Positions 35,648 to 45,320 are shown, counted from the stretch's first letter. The stretch: DNA of 64,000 nt from Marinobacter sp. F4206 (GCF_019392195.1 NZ_JAHXKI010000002.1:372001-436000); one strand, 5' to 3'. Translations and numbers: made by a program. The notes: generated by a model not told the origin, from the sequence alone.

Positions 35648-38338
35648 CTAGAGTATGCCCAATTCTCGCGCCCGGACGATAGCCTGGGTCCGGGATTTCA
35701 CCTCCAGCTTGGCATTGATCCGCCGGGCATGGGTTTTCACCGTGTGCAGGGAAATATGCAGCTTGTCAGCAATTTCCTGGTTCGAGAGCCCCTTGGCAAT
35801 CAGTTCCAGCACCCCCTGCTCGCGGTCGCTGATGGGTTCAGCCAACGCATCGACCGTCTCCGCTTCAGTCTTCACGCAGTAAAGGCGCCCCAGAGACTCT
35901 TTGAACGGGCCGTCAGGCATCTGTGGGAAGCCCCTCTGCACGAGATCCTGGAGTTCATGCCGAAGCTCCGCAAAGGGACTGATGAAGTGTTCCCGAGACG
36001 CTTCAGCCACCACCGAAGCCAGAATTTTCTGGGCAACCGTCGAGCCTTTCTCCTCCTGCACCAGCACCGCTTCAAGCAAGCGAATGTGCAGCTCGACGCC
36101 CCAGGGAATGGCGCTTTCATAGCGCTCCCGAATCCCCTGCAAGGTATCACGGGCCCGGACAAAATCCCCCCGGGCCAGATCTAACCGGACCTTCATGCAG
36201 TCCAGCAGGCCTGGCATCATGGGGAACAGCTCCGGAACGCAGCCCGCCTTACGATATGGTTCCAGCTTGGCCACTGCCTGAGCGGCGCTGTCCACCTGAT
36301 CTTGGGCTAACCAACAGCTCGCCTTGAGCGCCTCCAACACAGGAACAAAGAGTGATTCGTCGACCTGCCAGGCATGCATGGTACGCTCGGCTCGACCGAT
36401 CCAGACAAAGGCGTCATCCAGCCGACCGTCGGCGCGACACATCAGGATACGAATGGTCATCGCCAGCAACAACCCGAGATCCCGGGTTTGCTCGGCATGT
36501 CGACCACAGCTCACCAGCAGTCGGTCAGCTTCCCTGTACCGTCCCTGGTGCCAGAGCACCAGCACCAGGTTTAACTGCAGACGGGTTTCCCCGATACGGG
36601 CGGGCCTTGCCAACTCATGCATGGCCGTATCCAGCCCCGTCCGCAGCAATTGTTCAGCGTATCTCAAAGAGCCTTTGCCAAGCTCGATCCGGGCGTGGGC
36701 ATACACCGCCAGCGCTTCCGAACCTGAGTCACCCGCTTCCCGGGCAAGGCGGGCAGCGGCGCGATTGGCGTCCCTGGCGTCCTGAAACTGCCCGGATGCA
36801 CACAGAGCGCTGGAACGTACCATCTGCGTTACCAGCTGCCCCTGAGGGGAGAGATCGCCGGCTGACAACGCCTGATTGGCCATATCGAGCGCAGGAGCCA
36901 CACTTCCCTCACCTCTCAGGATAAACGCCTTGAGGGCACAGATACGGGCAGCATGCTCCTCCAGTCCTGACTCTCCGAGCCCTTCAATCAGCGCTCTGGC
37001 CTGACGAAACTGTCCGCCAATGGCATGGACCCAGCTGTATACAATTCTGAGCCGTGCGCTACGCTCCAGAAGCTGCCCCGGCAGGCTCTTGCGCAACCTC
37101 AGAAGGGAAGCGGTATCCTGCCCCAGTAATAACGCCTCCGAGCCCTCGGACGCGATGTGAATTACTGCCTCGGCATCGCCGCTCAGCAACGCATACTTCA
37201 GCGCTTCCGGAAACTGCCCCCGCTCACCGAACCACCGGCTCGCATAGCTCATTCGTTCGGCATAACCGGCCAACGCTGGCGTTTTGAGCCACTCCTGCAA
37301 CAAAGGATTGAACCGACACCAGCGTCCACGACCGGGCACTGCTTTGAGCGGCAAGCCCTGCTCCATTGCCTGCGAGGGCAAAAAACCGATTTCAGGCATG
37401 ACCGGCGCAAGGGCCAGAAAAAGCTCATCGGAACACAGCTCCAGTTCAGCCATCACCCTCAGGGAGCGGCACTGACCAGATGTCATGTTGCCCAGCACCG
37501 ACTCCTTGAGGAACCGCTCAATACTGTTGGTTTCCTGAACCGGCTTCAGATCGGGATTTCGAGCAATTTCGCGACGATAGAGCGCGAGCGGGGTTGGCCA
37601 CCCTTCGGTCATGTCGTAAAGGTTATCAATGGCAATACTTGAGAGCTGATTTGAATCGAGCAACGGCCTGAAGAATTCAAAGGTTTCGGAACGACTGAAT
37701 TCCAGCGTCTCACTGCCCAGACGAACAAAGCGGTTTTCGAGCTCAAGACAATGGGTCTCGAATGGCAGTGCCCGCCGGGAAATGAGCACCATTGTCAGAT
37801 TTGAAGGCAAATCCGTAACCAGCTGCTGAAGCAGCACAACAACAGCCGGATTGCCGAGGTTCTGAACGTTGTCCAGGATGAGGACCCGGCACGACGACGT
37901 GCGCTGACGTTCCAGGGCGACCAGCACCATCGCTAATGCATCCGAGTAGGTTGCGCCCCCCTGAAGACTGCTCTCGGAAGCCTCCGGAAGATCAAGTGCG
38001 ATGGAGATCAGATTCAGGAATCGGGAAGGCGAGTTATCTTGCGCATTCAAGGCAACCCAGCGGAGATTGTCGGGGTGGACATCAGCGGACGCGACGCCAG
38101 CGGTCACAGCGTGGGATTTTCCGAAACCACAGGGCGCTTCGACAAAAAGCGCACCCCGGGGAATCAGTGCCTCGGCGATGCTCCTTTCCACAGACGGCCG
38201 TTTCAACACTCCCTCTGGTAACACCGGCACCTGTAACCGCTGTCTGAGCAGATCCCTGACCAGCTCACCCCGTTGCAGACCACTGTTCGCTGACTGGAAC
38301 TCATCGTTGGCTGCACAGCCATCATTGAATGGTTTCAC
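35648..38338 (-). CDS. MalT-like (LAL) LuxR-family transcriptional regulator
   Basis: 896 residues. The N-terminal ATPase has an APCGFGKS P-loop at 68-75 and a VLILDNVQNL Walker B. A long helical, TPR-like middle (about 400-800) precedes the C-terminal LuxR HTH (about 832-890) with ISDREQGVLELIAKGLSN and LHISLHTVKTHARRI. Such regulators bind an inducer and ATP, then activate transcription. It lies downstream, on the same strand, of the DUF1302, DUF1329 and thiolase genes. A similar arrangement exists in Pseudomonas (PA3921-PA3925 by memory). It likely controls those genes. Confidence 0.9.
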   Translation of the reverse strand: MKPFNDGCAANDEFQSANSGLQRGELVRDLLRQRLQVPVLPEGVLKRPSVERSIAEALIPRGALFVEAPCGFGKSHAVTAGVASADVHPDNLRWVALNAQDNSPSRFLNLISIALDLPEASESSLQGGATYSDALAMVLVALERQRTSSCRVLILDNVQNLGNPAVVVLLQQLVTDLPSNLTMVLISRRALPFETHCLELENRFVRLGSETLEFSRSETFEFFRPLLDSNQLSSIAIDNLYDMTEGWPTPLALYRREIARNPDLKPVQETNSIERFLKESVLGNMTSGQCRSLRVMAELELCSDELFLALAPVMPEIGFLPSQAMEQGLPLKAVPGRGRWCRFNPLLQEWLKTPALAGYAERMSYASRWFGERGQFPEALKYALLSGDAEAVIHIASEGSEALLLGQDTASLLRLRKSLPGQLLERSARLRIVYSWVHAIGGQFRQARALIEGLGESGLEEHAARICALKAFILRGEGSVAPALDMANQALSAGDLSPQGQLVTQMVRSSALCASGQFQDARDANRAAARLAREAGDSGSEALAVYAHARIELGKGSLRYAEQLLRTGLDTAMHELARPARIGETRLQLNLVLVLWHQGRYREADRLLVSCGRHAEQTRDLGLLLAMTIRILMCRADGRLDDAFVWIGRAERTMHAWQVDESLFVPVLEALKASCWLAQDQVDSAAQAVAKLEPYRKAGCVPELFPMMPGLLDCMKVRLDLARGDFVRARDTLQGIRERYESAIPWGVELHIRLLEAVLVQEEKGSTVAQKILASVVAEASREHFISPFAELRHELQDLVQRGFPQMPDGPFKESLGRLYCVKTEAETVDALAEPISDREQGVLELIAKGLSNQEIADKLHISLHTVKTHARRINAKLEVKSRTQAIVRARELGIL

Positions 38339-38561
38339 GCACTGCCCCGCTTAAACACCGGCCCGGAGGTGTAACGTCCTGCGGCCGACAAATGGTTTTC
38401 TGCACTGACTTTTGAGTGGCGTCCGGCTTCGGGTACGCCTTTAGTATGAGAGGAAGGTTAAACCAATTGAGGGGCGGGCTGCAAAATTTTGACGTAAAAG
38501 GATTTTAGGGGGTGGCGGTTTTTTAACATTTGTCGCGATTCGAGAGAATTATCCCGCCACA

Positions 38562-38593
38562 AATAAAAACGGCGGACCCTGGGCCCGCCGTTT
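38562..38593 (-). terminator. Intrinsic terminator downstream of the DUF1329 gene
   Basis: Minus-strand AAACGGCGG pairs with CCGCCGTTT around a nine-base loop, followed by a T/A-rich TTATTTG tail. It separates the DUF1329 gene from the regulator gene. Confidence 0.85.
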
Positions 38594-38610
38594 CAACACA
38601 CTTTTGACGC

Positions 38611-39972
38611 TTAACGAGTACCAGCGCGACGCAGTGCTGCCGGAGTGTAATCCCGAGACCGGCGCTCGGCACCGAACTCGTATGGATTCTCTTCCTCGTT
38701 GGTCAGGCCAAGTGCCAGGTAACGACCAGACAGAAGATCGTACAGAGTCTCAATGGCGTACCAGGGCACATCCTGATCATAGAACTGCATGGAATGGGCT
38801 TCAGCGACACGCCAGAGCTCACCACGACCGTCATAATGGTCAATGACAGAGGCCTGCCAGGTATCTTCATCAATGAAGAAGTCACGCTGGGCATAGATAT
38901 GACGCTCACCTTCTTTCAGGGTCGCGCGGACGTGCCACACACGGTGCAGCTCGTAACGAGTCAGATCCTGATTGATATGACCTGCCTGAATGATCTGGTC
39001 ATAGCTGAGGCTCGGGTCAACCAACTGGTAGGAATTGTAGGGGATGTACATCTCCTTCTTACCAACCAGCTCCCAGTTGTAACGATCTGGCGCACCGTTG
39101 TACATATCGAAGTTGTCAGAGGTACGCATGCCGTCAGCAGCTGTACCTGGACCGTCGTAGGCTACCTGGGGTGCCCGACGTACGCGACGCTGGCCAGCGT
39201 TGTAGACCCAGGCGCGACGTGGCTCTGCAACCTGGTCGATAGTCTCGTGGACGAGCAGGACGTTACCCGCCAGACGGGCCGGACCGGTAATTGCCTGCTT
39301 GAAGTAGAACAGAACGTTCGGGTCTTGACCTGGCTCGAAGTCCTGAAGCGCAGTACGCCAGGTAAATTCGTCCTGGAACTTGACCACCGAGAAATCACCG
39401 CCTTCGGTGGGAGTCACCTGACCTACGTTCCGGGCGACAGAGCCGCCACGGTAACGGGTAATATGGTTCCAGATAGCTTCAAGACCATTCTGCGGAATCG
39501 GGAACGGTGTCGCCTCGACATAGTTGCCAAGACCGTTACCGTCCTTGATCAGCTCGACCTCGGTCGCATTCTGGATCGTCTGGTCATTGATTTCTTTCGG
39601 GTACGTAGCCGTACGATGGGTCTCATAGACCGGCATGAAGTAGTCATCGTAGCGTTTGATCATCGCGACCTGGCCCGGGGACAGGTTGTCCGCGTACTCA
39701 GCAACGTTGCTCTGATCAATAACGAACTTCGGCTCTTCGCCAGCAAACGGATCCACGTAGCGGCCATCGCCTTTGTAATCCGCAGGCGGTGTGCTCAATC
39801 CGCCATCCCATGCCGGAATCTCGCCGCCATTACCGGCCTTCTCAGCACCGATCGGAGTCAGAGAGTCGCCCAGCTTGGCTGCTTCCTCGGCAGAAACCGC
39901 ACCATAGGCCTGGCCTGCAAAAACGCTTGCAGCCAGCACACCCGTGGCCAGTAGTTTCTTGTTTAGTTTCAT
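38611..39972 (-). CDS. DUF1329 (LolB-like fold) outer-membrane-associated lipid-handling protein
   Basis: 453 residues. Signal peptide LLATGVLAASVFAGQAYG is followed by AVSAEEAAKLGDSLTP, the standard opening of DUF1329. Conserved RRAWVYNAGQRRVRRAP and QRDFFIDEDTWQ segments fit the family. DUF1329 proteins are periplasmic or outer-membrane associated and almost always paired with DUF1302 proteins, in loci for hydrophobic-compound transport or lipid metabolism. The molecular role is unproven. It is 33 bases after the DUF1302 gene. Confidence 0.9.
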   Translation of the reverse strand: MKLNKKLLATGVLAASVFAGQAYGAVSAEEAAKLGDSLTPIGAEKAGNGGEIPAWDGGLSTPPADYKGDGRYVDPFAGEEPKFVIDQSNVAEYADNLSPGQVAMIKRYDDYFMPVYETHRTATYPKEINDQTIQNATEVELIKDGNGLGNYVEATPFPIPQNGLEAIWNHITRYRGGSVARNVGQVTPTEGGDFSVVKFQDEFTWRTALQDFEPGQDPNVLFYFKQAITGPARLAGNVLLVHETIDQVAEPRRAWVYNAGQRRVRRAPQVAYDGPGTAADGMRTSDNFDMYNGAPDRYNWELVGKKEMYIPYNSYQLVDPSLSYDQIIQAGHINQDLTRYELHRVWHVRATLKEGERHIYAQRDFFIDEDTWQASVIDHYDGRGELWRVAEAHSMQFYDQDVPWYAIETLYDLLSGRYLALGLTNEEENPYEFGAERRSRDYTPAALRRAGTR

Positions 39973-40005
39973 CTATAGTACCTCGTCAAACGAATTCTTC
40001 CGGTA

Positions 40006-41904
40006 TCAGAATGAGTAGGACACACTCACGGTTGCGAAATCCCGGTCAGTCAACTCGTTATACGGCTTTCCGCCGAAAAAGTTCGTGTAACCGATATTAC
40101 CGGTGATCTTATTCTGATAAATCGCTTCCAGTGACAGGCCAACTGCCTTGCTGCCTTCGTTGAACGCACCGCCCGGTTGCGGGCTGTAGCCCTGCACATC
40201 ATGAGACCAGGCCAACTGGGGGCGAAGGTTCACACCTGCAAACACGTTGGGGTAATCCCAAACGAAGCGCGCACGGTAACCCCAGGAGAAGTCAGTGGTG
40301 AACCCTTCGTTGTTACAGTAGTTGGTGTTGATGTTGGCACCAGCCTTACAAAAATCGCCAGTGAAGTTTGCGCCATCAACCGGCAAGGATCCAATGCCGT
40401 AGGTGCCCGAACGGCCGTAACGAGCTTCGTCGTAGTCCGGCAGGTCATGGATGTAAGTCGCACCGAATTCAGTGATGAAGGACAGTCGGCTGGCCCCCAT
40501 AACCTGGTCGAAGAACTTGATCAGGGTGAACTGTGCCTGAGACACATTAAAGCGGTCATAACCAGCAACCGCCTTGCCCGCGAGGTTGGCGCCACCGCTC
40601 TCTTCAAGACGCTGGGCTTCCAGCTTACTCAGAACGTCACCGTTGGGGCTGCGCTGCTGGAGACCGCCGTAGATCAGTTCGAACGCGTTCCACTGCAGCG
40701 GCACGTTGTCACGGAAGCTGTATTCCGCACCCAATGACCAGCCACTCACGGTGGTGTTGATACTGACGCCGTACAGGTTAATGTTCTCCGGGTACTCAAT
40801 GAAGTAGCTCGGGAAGCTTGAGGACGGCAGCGAGGGATCGCTCGACTGTGTCGCACTCGGGCTGGAAGGGTTGTTGACCAGACCACTGACGTACGGCAGA
40901 CGGCTGTTGTACTTGATGTAGTAAAAACCAAGCTCGGAATCGTTCAGAGCCGGCACGTACCAGCGCATGGCCACACCGAACTGGTCCTTGGAATCCGCTT
41001 CCTCGTCGCCGAGACGCGGGGCGATGAAGCCCTGAGCGAACGCTTGGGAGTCCGGCAACTGACCAGCAAGAAGCACCGGGCCACAGCCGTCAGCGGCAAA
41101 ATCGTTGGTCGAGAAGAAGGTGCCGCAGTCATCCGGCTTTACAGGCTCCCAGTCGGCCTGCACAAACGTTTCCAAAGTGATGTTTTCGGTCACACCAGCG
41201 GACGCGTAGAACATCTCCACGGGCAACAGGGCATCTTTCAGCTCGGCGCCCGGGGCCCGGAACGCGGGCACGTCCACCGGGTTGATCACGTTGATGCCGC
41301 CCTGGATAAACGTGCTTTCACCCCAGCTCAGCACCTGACGGCCGTAGCGAAGGCTGACCGGGACGTTTCCGAAATACCAATCTGAGAAGACGTAGGCGTC
41401 CAGCAACTCGCCACCAGAGGCGTTATCCTTTGCCTTTCGGTTCAGTTCACGCTGCTGGCCAACGAAATCAACGGCACGGCTCTCGTCTTTAAGTTCGAAA
41501 TCGTACCAGTACCGGCCACGAAGCAGTCCACCCACGCGCGTAAGCACGTCGCTGTCGACGTTGTAGTTCAGGAACAGTTCGCTGTTGCCCTTGACGATCT
41601 TGGAGTAGGTATCGCCCTTCTCAAAGTTCAGGTTACCGTCGTCGTAGTTGTTGGTAGAGGCGCCGATATTTGCCAGCTCTCCACCCGGAGCGTACTCCGG
41701 CCCGAGGTTACCCTGAGCGATCAGGCGCTTGTCCCGATCCTCAAGCCGCCAACCAGCACCCGCAGACAGCGTGGTGTTAAACTGGGCTTCGACGTCCCCC
41801 ATGTAAAACGAATAGGCGGCTGCCTGACCAGACATTCCGGCGGCAACTGCCACGGCCAGCGGTAATTTGGTCCAACGCTGCCATTGATGAGTTTTTCTTG
41901 TCAT
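40006..41904 (-). CDS. DUF1302 outer-membrane beta-barrel protein
   Basis: About 632 residues from an ATG at 41904 with GGAG ten bases upstream. A GTG at 41958 would extend it by 18 residues but has no ribosome binding site. The signal peptide (LPLAVAVAAGMSGQAAA) is followed by YSFYMGDVEAQFNTTLS and GRQVLSWGESTFIQGGINVINPVD, the recognisable DUF1302 core. The protein ends in DFATVSVSYSF with terminal phenylalanine, as for BAM-assembled barrels. It is thought to be an outer-membrane channel or receptor for hydrophobic compounds, working with DUF1329. Confidence 0.88.
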   Translation of the reverse strand: MTRKTHQWQRWTKLPLAVAVAAGMSGQAAAYSFYMGDVEAQFNTTLSAGAGWRLEDRDKRLIAQGNLGPEYAPGGELANIGASTNNYDDGNLNFEKGDTYSKIVKGNSELFLNYNVDSDVLTRVGGLLRGRYWYDFELKDESRAVDFVGQQRELNRKAKDNASGGELLDAYVFSDWYFGNVPVSLRYGRQVLSWGESTFIQGGINVINPVDVPAFRAPGAELKDALLPVEMFYASAGVTENITLETFVQADWEPVKPDDCGTFFSTNDFAADGCGPVLLAGQLPDSQAFAQGFIAPRLGDEEADSKDQFGVAMRWYVPALNDSELGFYYIKYNSRLPYVSGLVNNPSSPSATQSSDPSLPSSSFPSYFIEYPENINLYGVSINTTVSGWSLGAEYSFRDNVPLQWNAFELIYGGLQQRSPNGDVLSKLEAQRLEESGGANLAGKAVAGYDRFNVSQAQFTLIKFFDQVMGASRLSFITEFGATYIHDLPDYDEARYGRSGTYGIGSLPVDGANFTGDFCKAGANINTNYCNNEGFTTDFSWGYRARFVWDYPNVFAGVNLRPQLAWSHDVQGYSPQPGGAFNEGSKAVGLSLEAIYQNKITGNIGYTNFFGGKPYNELTDRDFATVSVSYSF

Positions 41905-42283
41905 TGGAAGGCTACTCCGTTGTTGTTCTGAGTCGCTGCTCTGATTATTGGTGTTCACGATGTATTGGAGGCTTCATGCACAGTGCTCGTGATGATGGCA
42001 CTATAGCTAACGCTGTCGAGCGCTTTGATCAGTCAAAAGTATGATTTTGCCTCACACCCCATTAACCAGCGGGTTTCCTCGCACCGCTTCACTATAGACA
42101 ACTATTCTGGATGCAACCACTTTGGTTTGAAGGGATTTTCCTGATCGTGACCAATGCCTGGCCGAACCATTGTTGAGTCCCAAAAGGGTGGAAGCGGGAC
42201 CGTATCAGCCGGCGGAGGGGAAATCGCGAAAAGGTGGAATACGGTCCAGGCCATCCGTGGCCTGGAGCCGGGCAGGAGGAAAC
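41905..42283. other. Intergenic region upstream of the DUF1302 gene
   Basis: 379 bases. It contains a dyad TTTGA-TCAG-TCAAA at 42024-42037 that could be an operator, and a perfect eight-pair hairpin CCAGGCCA/TGGCCTGG at 42246-42265 just after the thiolase stop. The hairpin lacks an adjacent T-run, so it is only a possible terminator or transcript-end stabiliser. No convincing -35/-10 pair was found. Confidence 0.45.
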
Positions 42284-43468
42284 TTACAGCAACTCAATCG
42301 CCATAGCCGTCGCCTCGCCACCACCAATGCACAGCGCAGCAACGCCTTTTTTCTTGCCATAGCGCTGCAGCGCATACATCAGGGTAACCAGAAGGCGGGA
42401 ACCGGTGGAGCCAACCGGATGCCCCTGCGCACAGGCCCCACCGTGCACATTGACCTTCTCCGGATCGAGCCCGAGTTCGCGGATGGGCATCATTGCCACC
42501 ATCGCAAACGCTTCGTTGATCTCGAACAGGTCAACCTCATCCTTTGACCACCCAGCCTTTCCGAGCAGCGTTTCAATTGCGCCAACCGGGGCACAGGTAA
42601 ACTCAGACGGGTGCTGGGACTGAGTGCTGTGGCCGACGATACGCGCAAGCGGCTTCAGACCACGTTTCTCAGCCTCAGACTCCCGCATGAGAACCAGCGC
42701 AGAGGCACCGTCGGAAATCGATGACGCGTTGGCAGCGGTTACCGTGCCATCTTTGCTGAACGCCGGACGCAGCGTGGGAATCTTGTCAATATTGGCATTG
42801 AAGGGCTGCTCATCATCTTCAACCACGCTGTCACCCTTGCGGGACTTGACGGTAACCGGGACGATTTCATCCTTTAGCAAGCCTTCGTTGATGGCGCGCT
42901 GGGCCCGCTTGAGGGAGTTGATGGCATAGTCATCCATTTCTTCCCGAGTGTAGCCCTTTTTGTCCGCCATCTCCTGGGCGAAGGCTCCCATGAGACGACC
43001 AGTCTCGGCGTCTTCCAGACCGTCCATGAACATGTGGTCCTGGGCCGTATCGCCAGGCCCCATCCGGTACCCCTTGCGGGCGCTGGGCAGGATGTAAGGC
43101 GCATTGGACATGCTCTCCATACCGCCGGCGACCATGATGTCATTGCTGCCCGCCTTGATCAGGTCGTGGGCGAACATGGCGGCCTTCATTCCGGAACCGC
43201 ACAGCTTGTTGATGGTGGTGGCGCCGGTATTATCCGGCAATCCGGCCTTGCGCATGGCCTGACGTGCCGGTCCCTGCTTCAGACCTGCAGGCAGAACATT
43301 GCCCATAATCACTTCCTGCACATCTGCAGGCTGAAGTCCGGCACGCTTGACCGCCTCGGCGATGGTAATGGCACCCAGATCCGGCGCGCTGACCGCTGAA
43401 AGACTGCCCTGGAAGCCGCCCATCGGGGTGCGAACGCCGCTGACAATAACTACGTTATCGTTGCTCAT
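42284..43468 (-). CDS. Acetyl-CoA acetyltransferase / thiolase
   Basis: 394 residues, normal for degradative or biosynthetic thiolases. The nucleophile Cys90 is in NKLCGSGMKAA, and the C-terminal catalytic cysteine is in CIGGGEATAM. The histidine motif reads HGGACAQGHPVGSTGSR rather than the usual NGGAIALGHP. It condenses or cleaves acetyl-CoA/acyl-CoA. Chain-length preference is not readable. Placement beside the DUF1302/DUF1329 pair suggests fatty-acid or hydrocarbon-derived acyl-CoA metabolism. The start is ATG at 43468, and a Fur-box-like palindrome lies about 76 bases upstream. Confidence 0.9.
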   Translation of the reverse strand: MSNDNVVIVSGVRTPMGGFQGSLSAVSAPDLGAITIAEAVKRAGLQPADVQEVIMGNVLPAGLKQGPARQAMRKAGLPDNTGATTINKLCGSGMKAAMFAHDLIKAGSNDIMVAGGMESMSNAPYILPSARKGYRMGPGDTAQDHMFMDGLEDAETGRLMGAFAQEMADKKGYTREEMDDYAINSLKRAQRAINEGLLKDEIVPVTVKSRKGDSVVEDDEQPFNANIDKIPTLRPAFSKDGTVTAANASSISDGASALVLMRESEAEKRGLKPLARIVGHSTQSQHPSEFTCAPVGAIETLLGKAGWSKDEVDLFEINEAFAMVAMMPIRELGLDPEKVNVHGGACAQGHPVGSTGSRLLVTLMYALQRYGKKKGVAALCIGGGEATAMAIELL

Positions 43469-43543
43469 ACTAAGATCTCTCTGTCGTTTTCATCGGGACG
43501 GGTATCACTACCCCCGCTCTTACGATTCAGTGATGCTGAACTC

Positions 43544-43558
43544 TTATAATGATTATCA
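43544..43558. promoter_or_regulatory. Fur-box-like palindrome upstream of the thiolase gene
   Basis: TTATAATGATTATCA matches TGATAATNATTATCA at 14 of 15 positions and overlaps the zapE stop codon. It is the same core as the site at 33745-33759, differing only at the central base. Confidence 0.45.
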
Positions 43559-44689
43559 AGGCTTGTGAGGTGCCTCGAGGTATTCGTGAGACTGCATTTC
43601 CAGCAGGCGGGATTCGGTCCGCTCAAACTCGAACTCGAGGCGCCCGCCCGCATACAGTTCGGTAATCGGGGCGGCGGCCGAGATAATCACCTTGACGTTG
43701 CGATCGTAGAATTCGTCAACCATGTTGATGAACCGGCGCGCCTGATCGTCTTTTTCGCCACCCAGTACCGGCACGTTACTGATGATGATGGCATGGAACT
43801 GCCGGGCCAATTCGATGTAGTCATTCTGGCTGCGGGGACCGTCACAGACATCCTTGAAATCGAACCAGACCACGTCGTCGGCGTGCGCTTGCGCGGGAAT
43901 CTTTCGTCCGTTTATCTCCATGCTCTGACTGTGTTTGCCCGCTTCTACCGCCAGGGCATCAAAGCTGGTCCGCAAGCTGACGTCCGCGGCCTCATCGAGC
44001 GGCGAATGGAAGAGTTCCGCCTGCTCCAGTGTTCTCAGTCGATAATCAACGCCGCCGTCGACGTTCACAACATCGGTGTGTTGCTTGACCAGAGCAATCG
44101 CTGGGAGAAACCGCGCCCGCTGCAGACCGTCCTTGTACAGACCATCCGGAACAATATTGGACGTGCAGACAAGCGTTACCCCGCGGCTGAACAGGCCATC
44201 CATCAGGGTCGCAAGGATCATGGCGTCACCAATGTCCGACACAAAGAATTCGTCGAAACAGATGACCCGGGTTTCATCCGCAAATTTCTTCGACACCAGA
44301 TCCAGCGGATTCTTCTCACCCTTGAGGGACCTGAGCTCATTGTGAACACGCTGCATGAACCGGTGAAAATGCACTCGCATCTTTCGATCAAACGGCAAGG
44401 ACTCATAGAACGTGTCCATAAGATAGGTTTTGCCGCGACCAACCCCTCCCCAGAAATAAAGCCCCTTGACCGGCTCTTCCTTGCCTTTTTTCAGTTTTCG
44501 GCGCAGCTTGGCCATCGCACTGTTGCGATCACTTTCCGCCTCAACCAGTTTGTCGTACAGTGACTGAAGTCGCCTGACGGCATCTTCCTGCGCCGGGTCC
44601 CTCTGAAATTCCGGGCGTTCAAGATCCTTCTGGTAACGCTCCCAAGGGGTCAGGTTCGCACGGACGTCTGAGGACATAACTTCTGTCAT
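43556..44689 (-). CDS. zapE: Cell-division-associated ATPase ZapE (AFG1-like)
   Basis: 377 residues from the ATG at 44689. The frame extends 40 codons upstream, but TPWERYQKDLERPEF is the usual family opening and GGGA precedes this ATG by about nine bases. Walker A GGVGRGKT is at 81-88, Walker B is VICFDEFFVSD, and DLYKDGLQRARFLP-like motifs follow. ZapE is an AFG1-type ATPase that acts on FtsZ in E. coli. It is divergent from zapG, as in many gammaproteobacteria. Confidence 0.93.
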   Translation of the reverse strand: MTEVMSSDVRANLTPWERYQKDLERPEFQRDPAQEDAVRRLQSLYDKLVEAESDRNSAMAKLRRKLKKGKEEPVKGLYFWGGVGRGKTYLMDTFYESLPFDRKMRVHFHRFMQRVHNELRSLKGEKNPLDLVSKKFADETRVICFDEFFVSDIGDAMILATLMDGLFSRGVTLVCTSNIVPDGLYKDGLQRARFLPAIALVKQHTDVVNVDGGVDYRLRTLEQAELFHSPLDEAADVSLRTSFDALAVEAGKHSQSMEINGRKIPAQAHADDVVWFDFKDVCDGPRSQNDYIELARQFHAIIISNVPVLGGEKDDQARRFINMVDEFYDRNVKVIISAAAPITELYAGGRLEFEFERTESRLLEMQSHEYLEAPHKP

Positions 44690-44884
44690 TGAGGAATTCC
44701 CGGAGGTTGGTCGTAAAATTTTGGGCGCCGTATTGTCGCGCATTTCGCGATTTTTCGCCACGCCGGACCTCTGCGAGGCAATACGACGATTGGCGCAGGA
44801 GACAATCATGGGCTCATCGCCCTTCCGGCGTTATACTCGGAAGTGGTGCGAGGCTAAATTCCAGGTAAAAGGACGACACAGCAT

Positions 44885-45316
44885 ATGACAAACCTGATTC
44901 TGGCAGCGATTGCCGCATTGATTGTGGGCATCGTCATCGGGGTACTTGTTGGCCGCTCCGGGCAGGGAACCACGCTCAGGCAGCGTCGGGCGGAACAGCA
45001 GATTGAAGAACTGAGAAGCGAATATACCCGCTACCAGGCCCAGGTGAACGAGCATTTCATGGAGTCGGCCCACCTGCTGCGTCGTTTCAATGACGCCTAT
45101 CGTGACGTCAACCAGCACATGGCGCGCGGCGCAAACCGGCTTTGCAATGACGAAGAATGGATGGAGGAGCTGGCCCAGGAAACCTCGAGAAAGCGCCTCG
45201 AAGAAGTCAGCGATGACGGCGTCGAACCGCCCCGCGACTATGCTCCCAAGACCGACCCGGATGCCTCGGGAACACTCGCGGAAGGTTTCGGCCTCCCCAA
45301 GAAAGAGAAGGCCTGA
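44885..45316 (+). CDS. zapG: ZapG / YhcB (DUF1043) envelope-division membrane protein
   Basis: 143 residues. One N-terminal membrane helix (LILAAIAALIVGIVIGVLVG) is followed by a coiled coil (about 30-95) containing EQQIEELRSEYTRYQAQVNEHF, and an acidic disordered tail. This matches YhcB/ZapG, an inner-membrane protein tied to cell division and envelope synthesis. It converges with the Nif3-like gene across four bases. Confidence 0.9.
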   Translation: MTNLILAAIAALIVGIVIGVLVGRSGQGTTLRQRRAEQQIEELRSEYTRYQAQVNEHFMESAHLLRRFNDAYRDVNQHMARGANRLCNDEEWMEELAQETSRKRLEEVSDDGVEPPRDYAPKTDPDASGTLAEGFGLPKKEKA

Positions 45317-45320
45317 TCCG

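Noticed and set aside
38794..39954. 386-codon open frame on the plus strand opposite the DUF1329 gene
   Set aside because: Antisense to a clearly coding gene; no recognisable domain or ribosome binding site; explained by codon bias of the opposite strand.
42246..42265. Perfect eight-pair hairpin after the thiolase gene as an intrinsic terminator
   Set aside because: There is no T-run directly after the stem on the minus strand, so it is listed only as a structure in the intergenic entry.
43565..44563. 332-codon plus-strand open frame opposite zapE
   Set aside because: Antisense shadow; no domain, and zapE motifs are intact on the minus strand.
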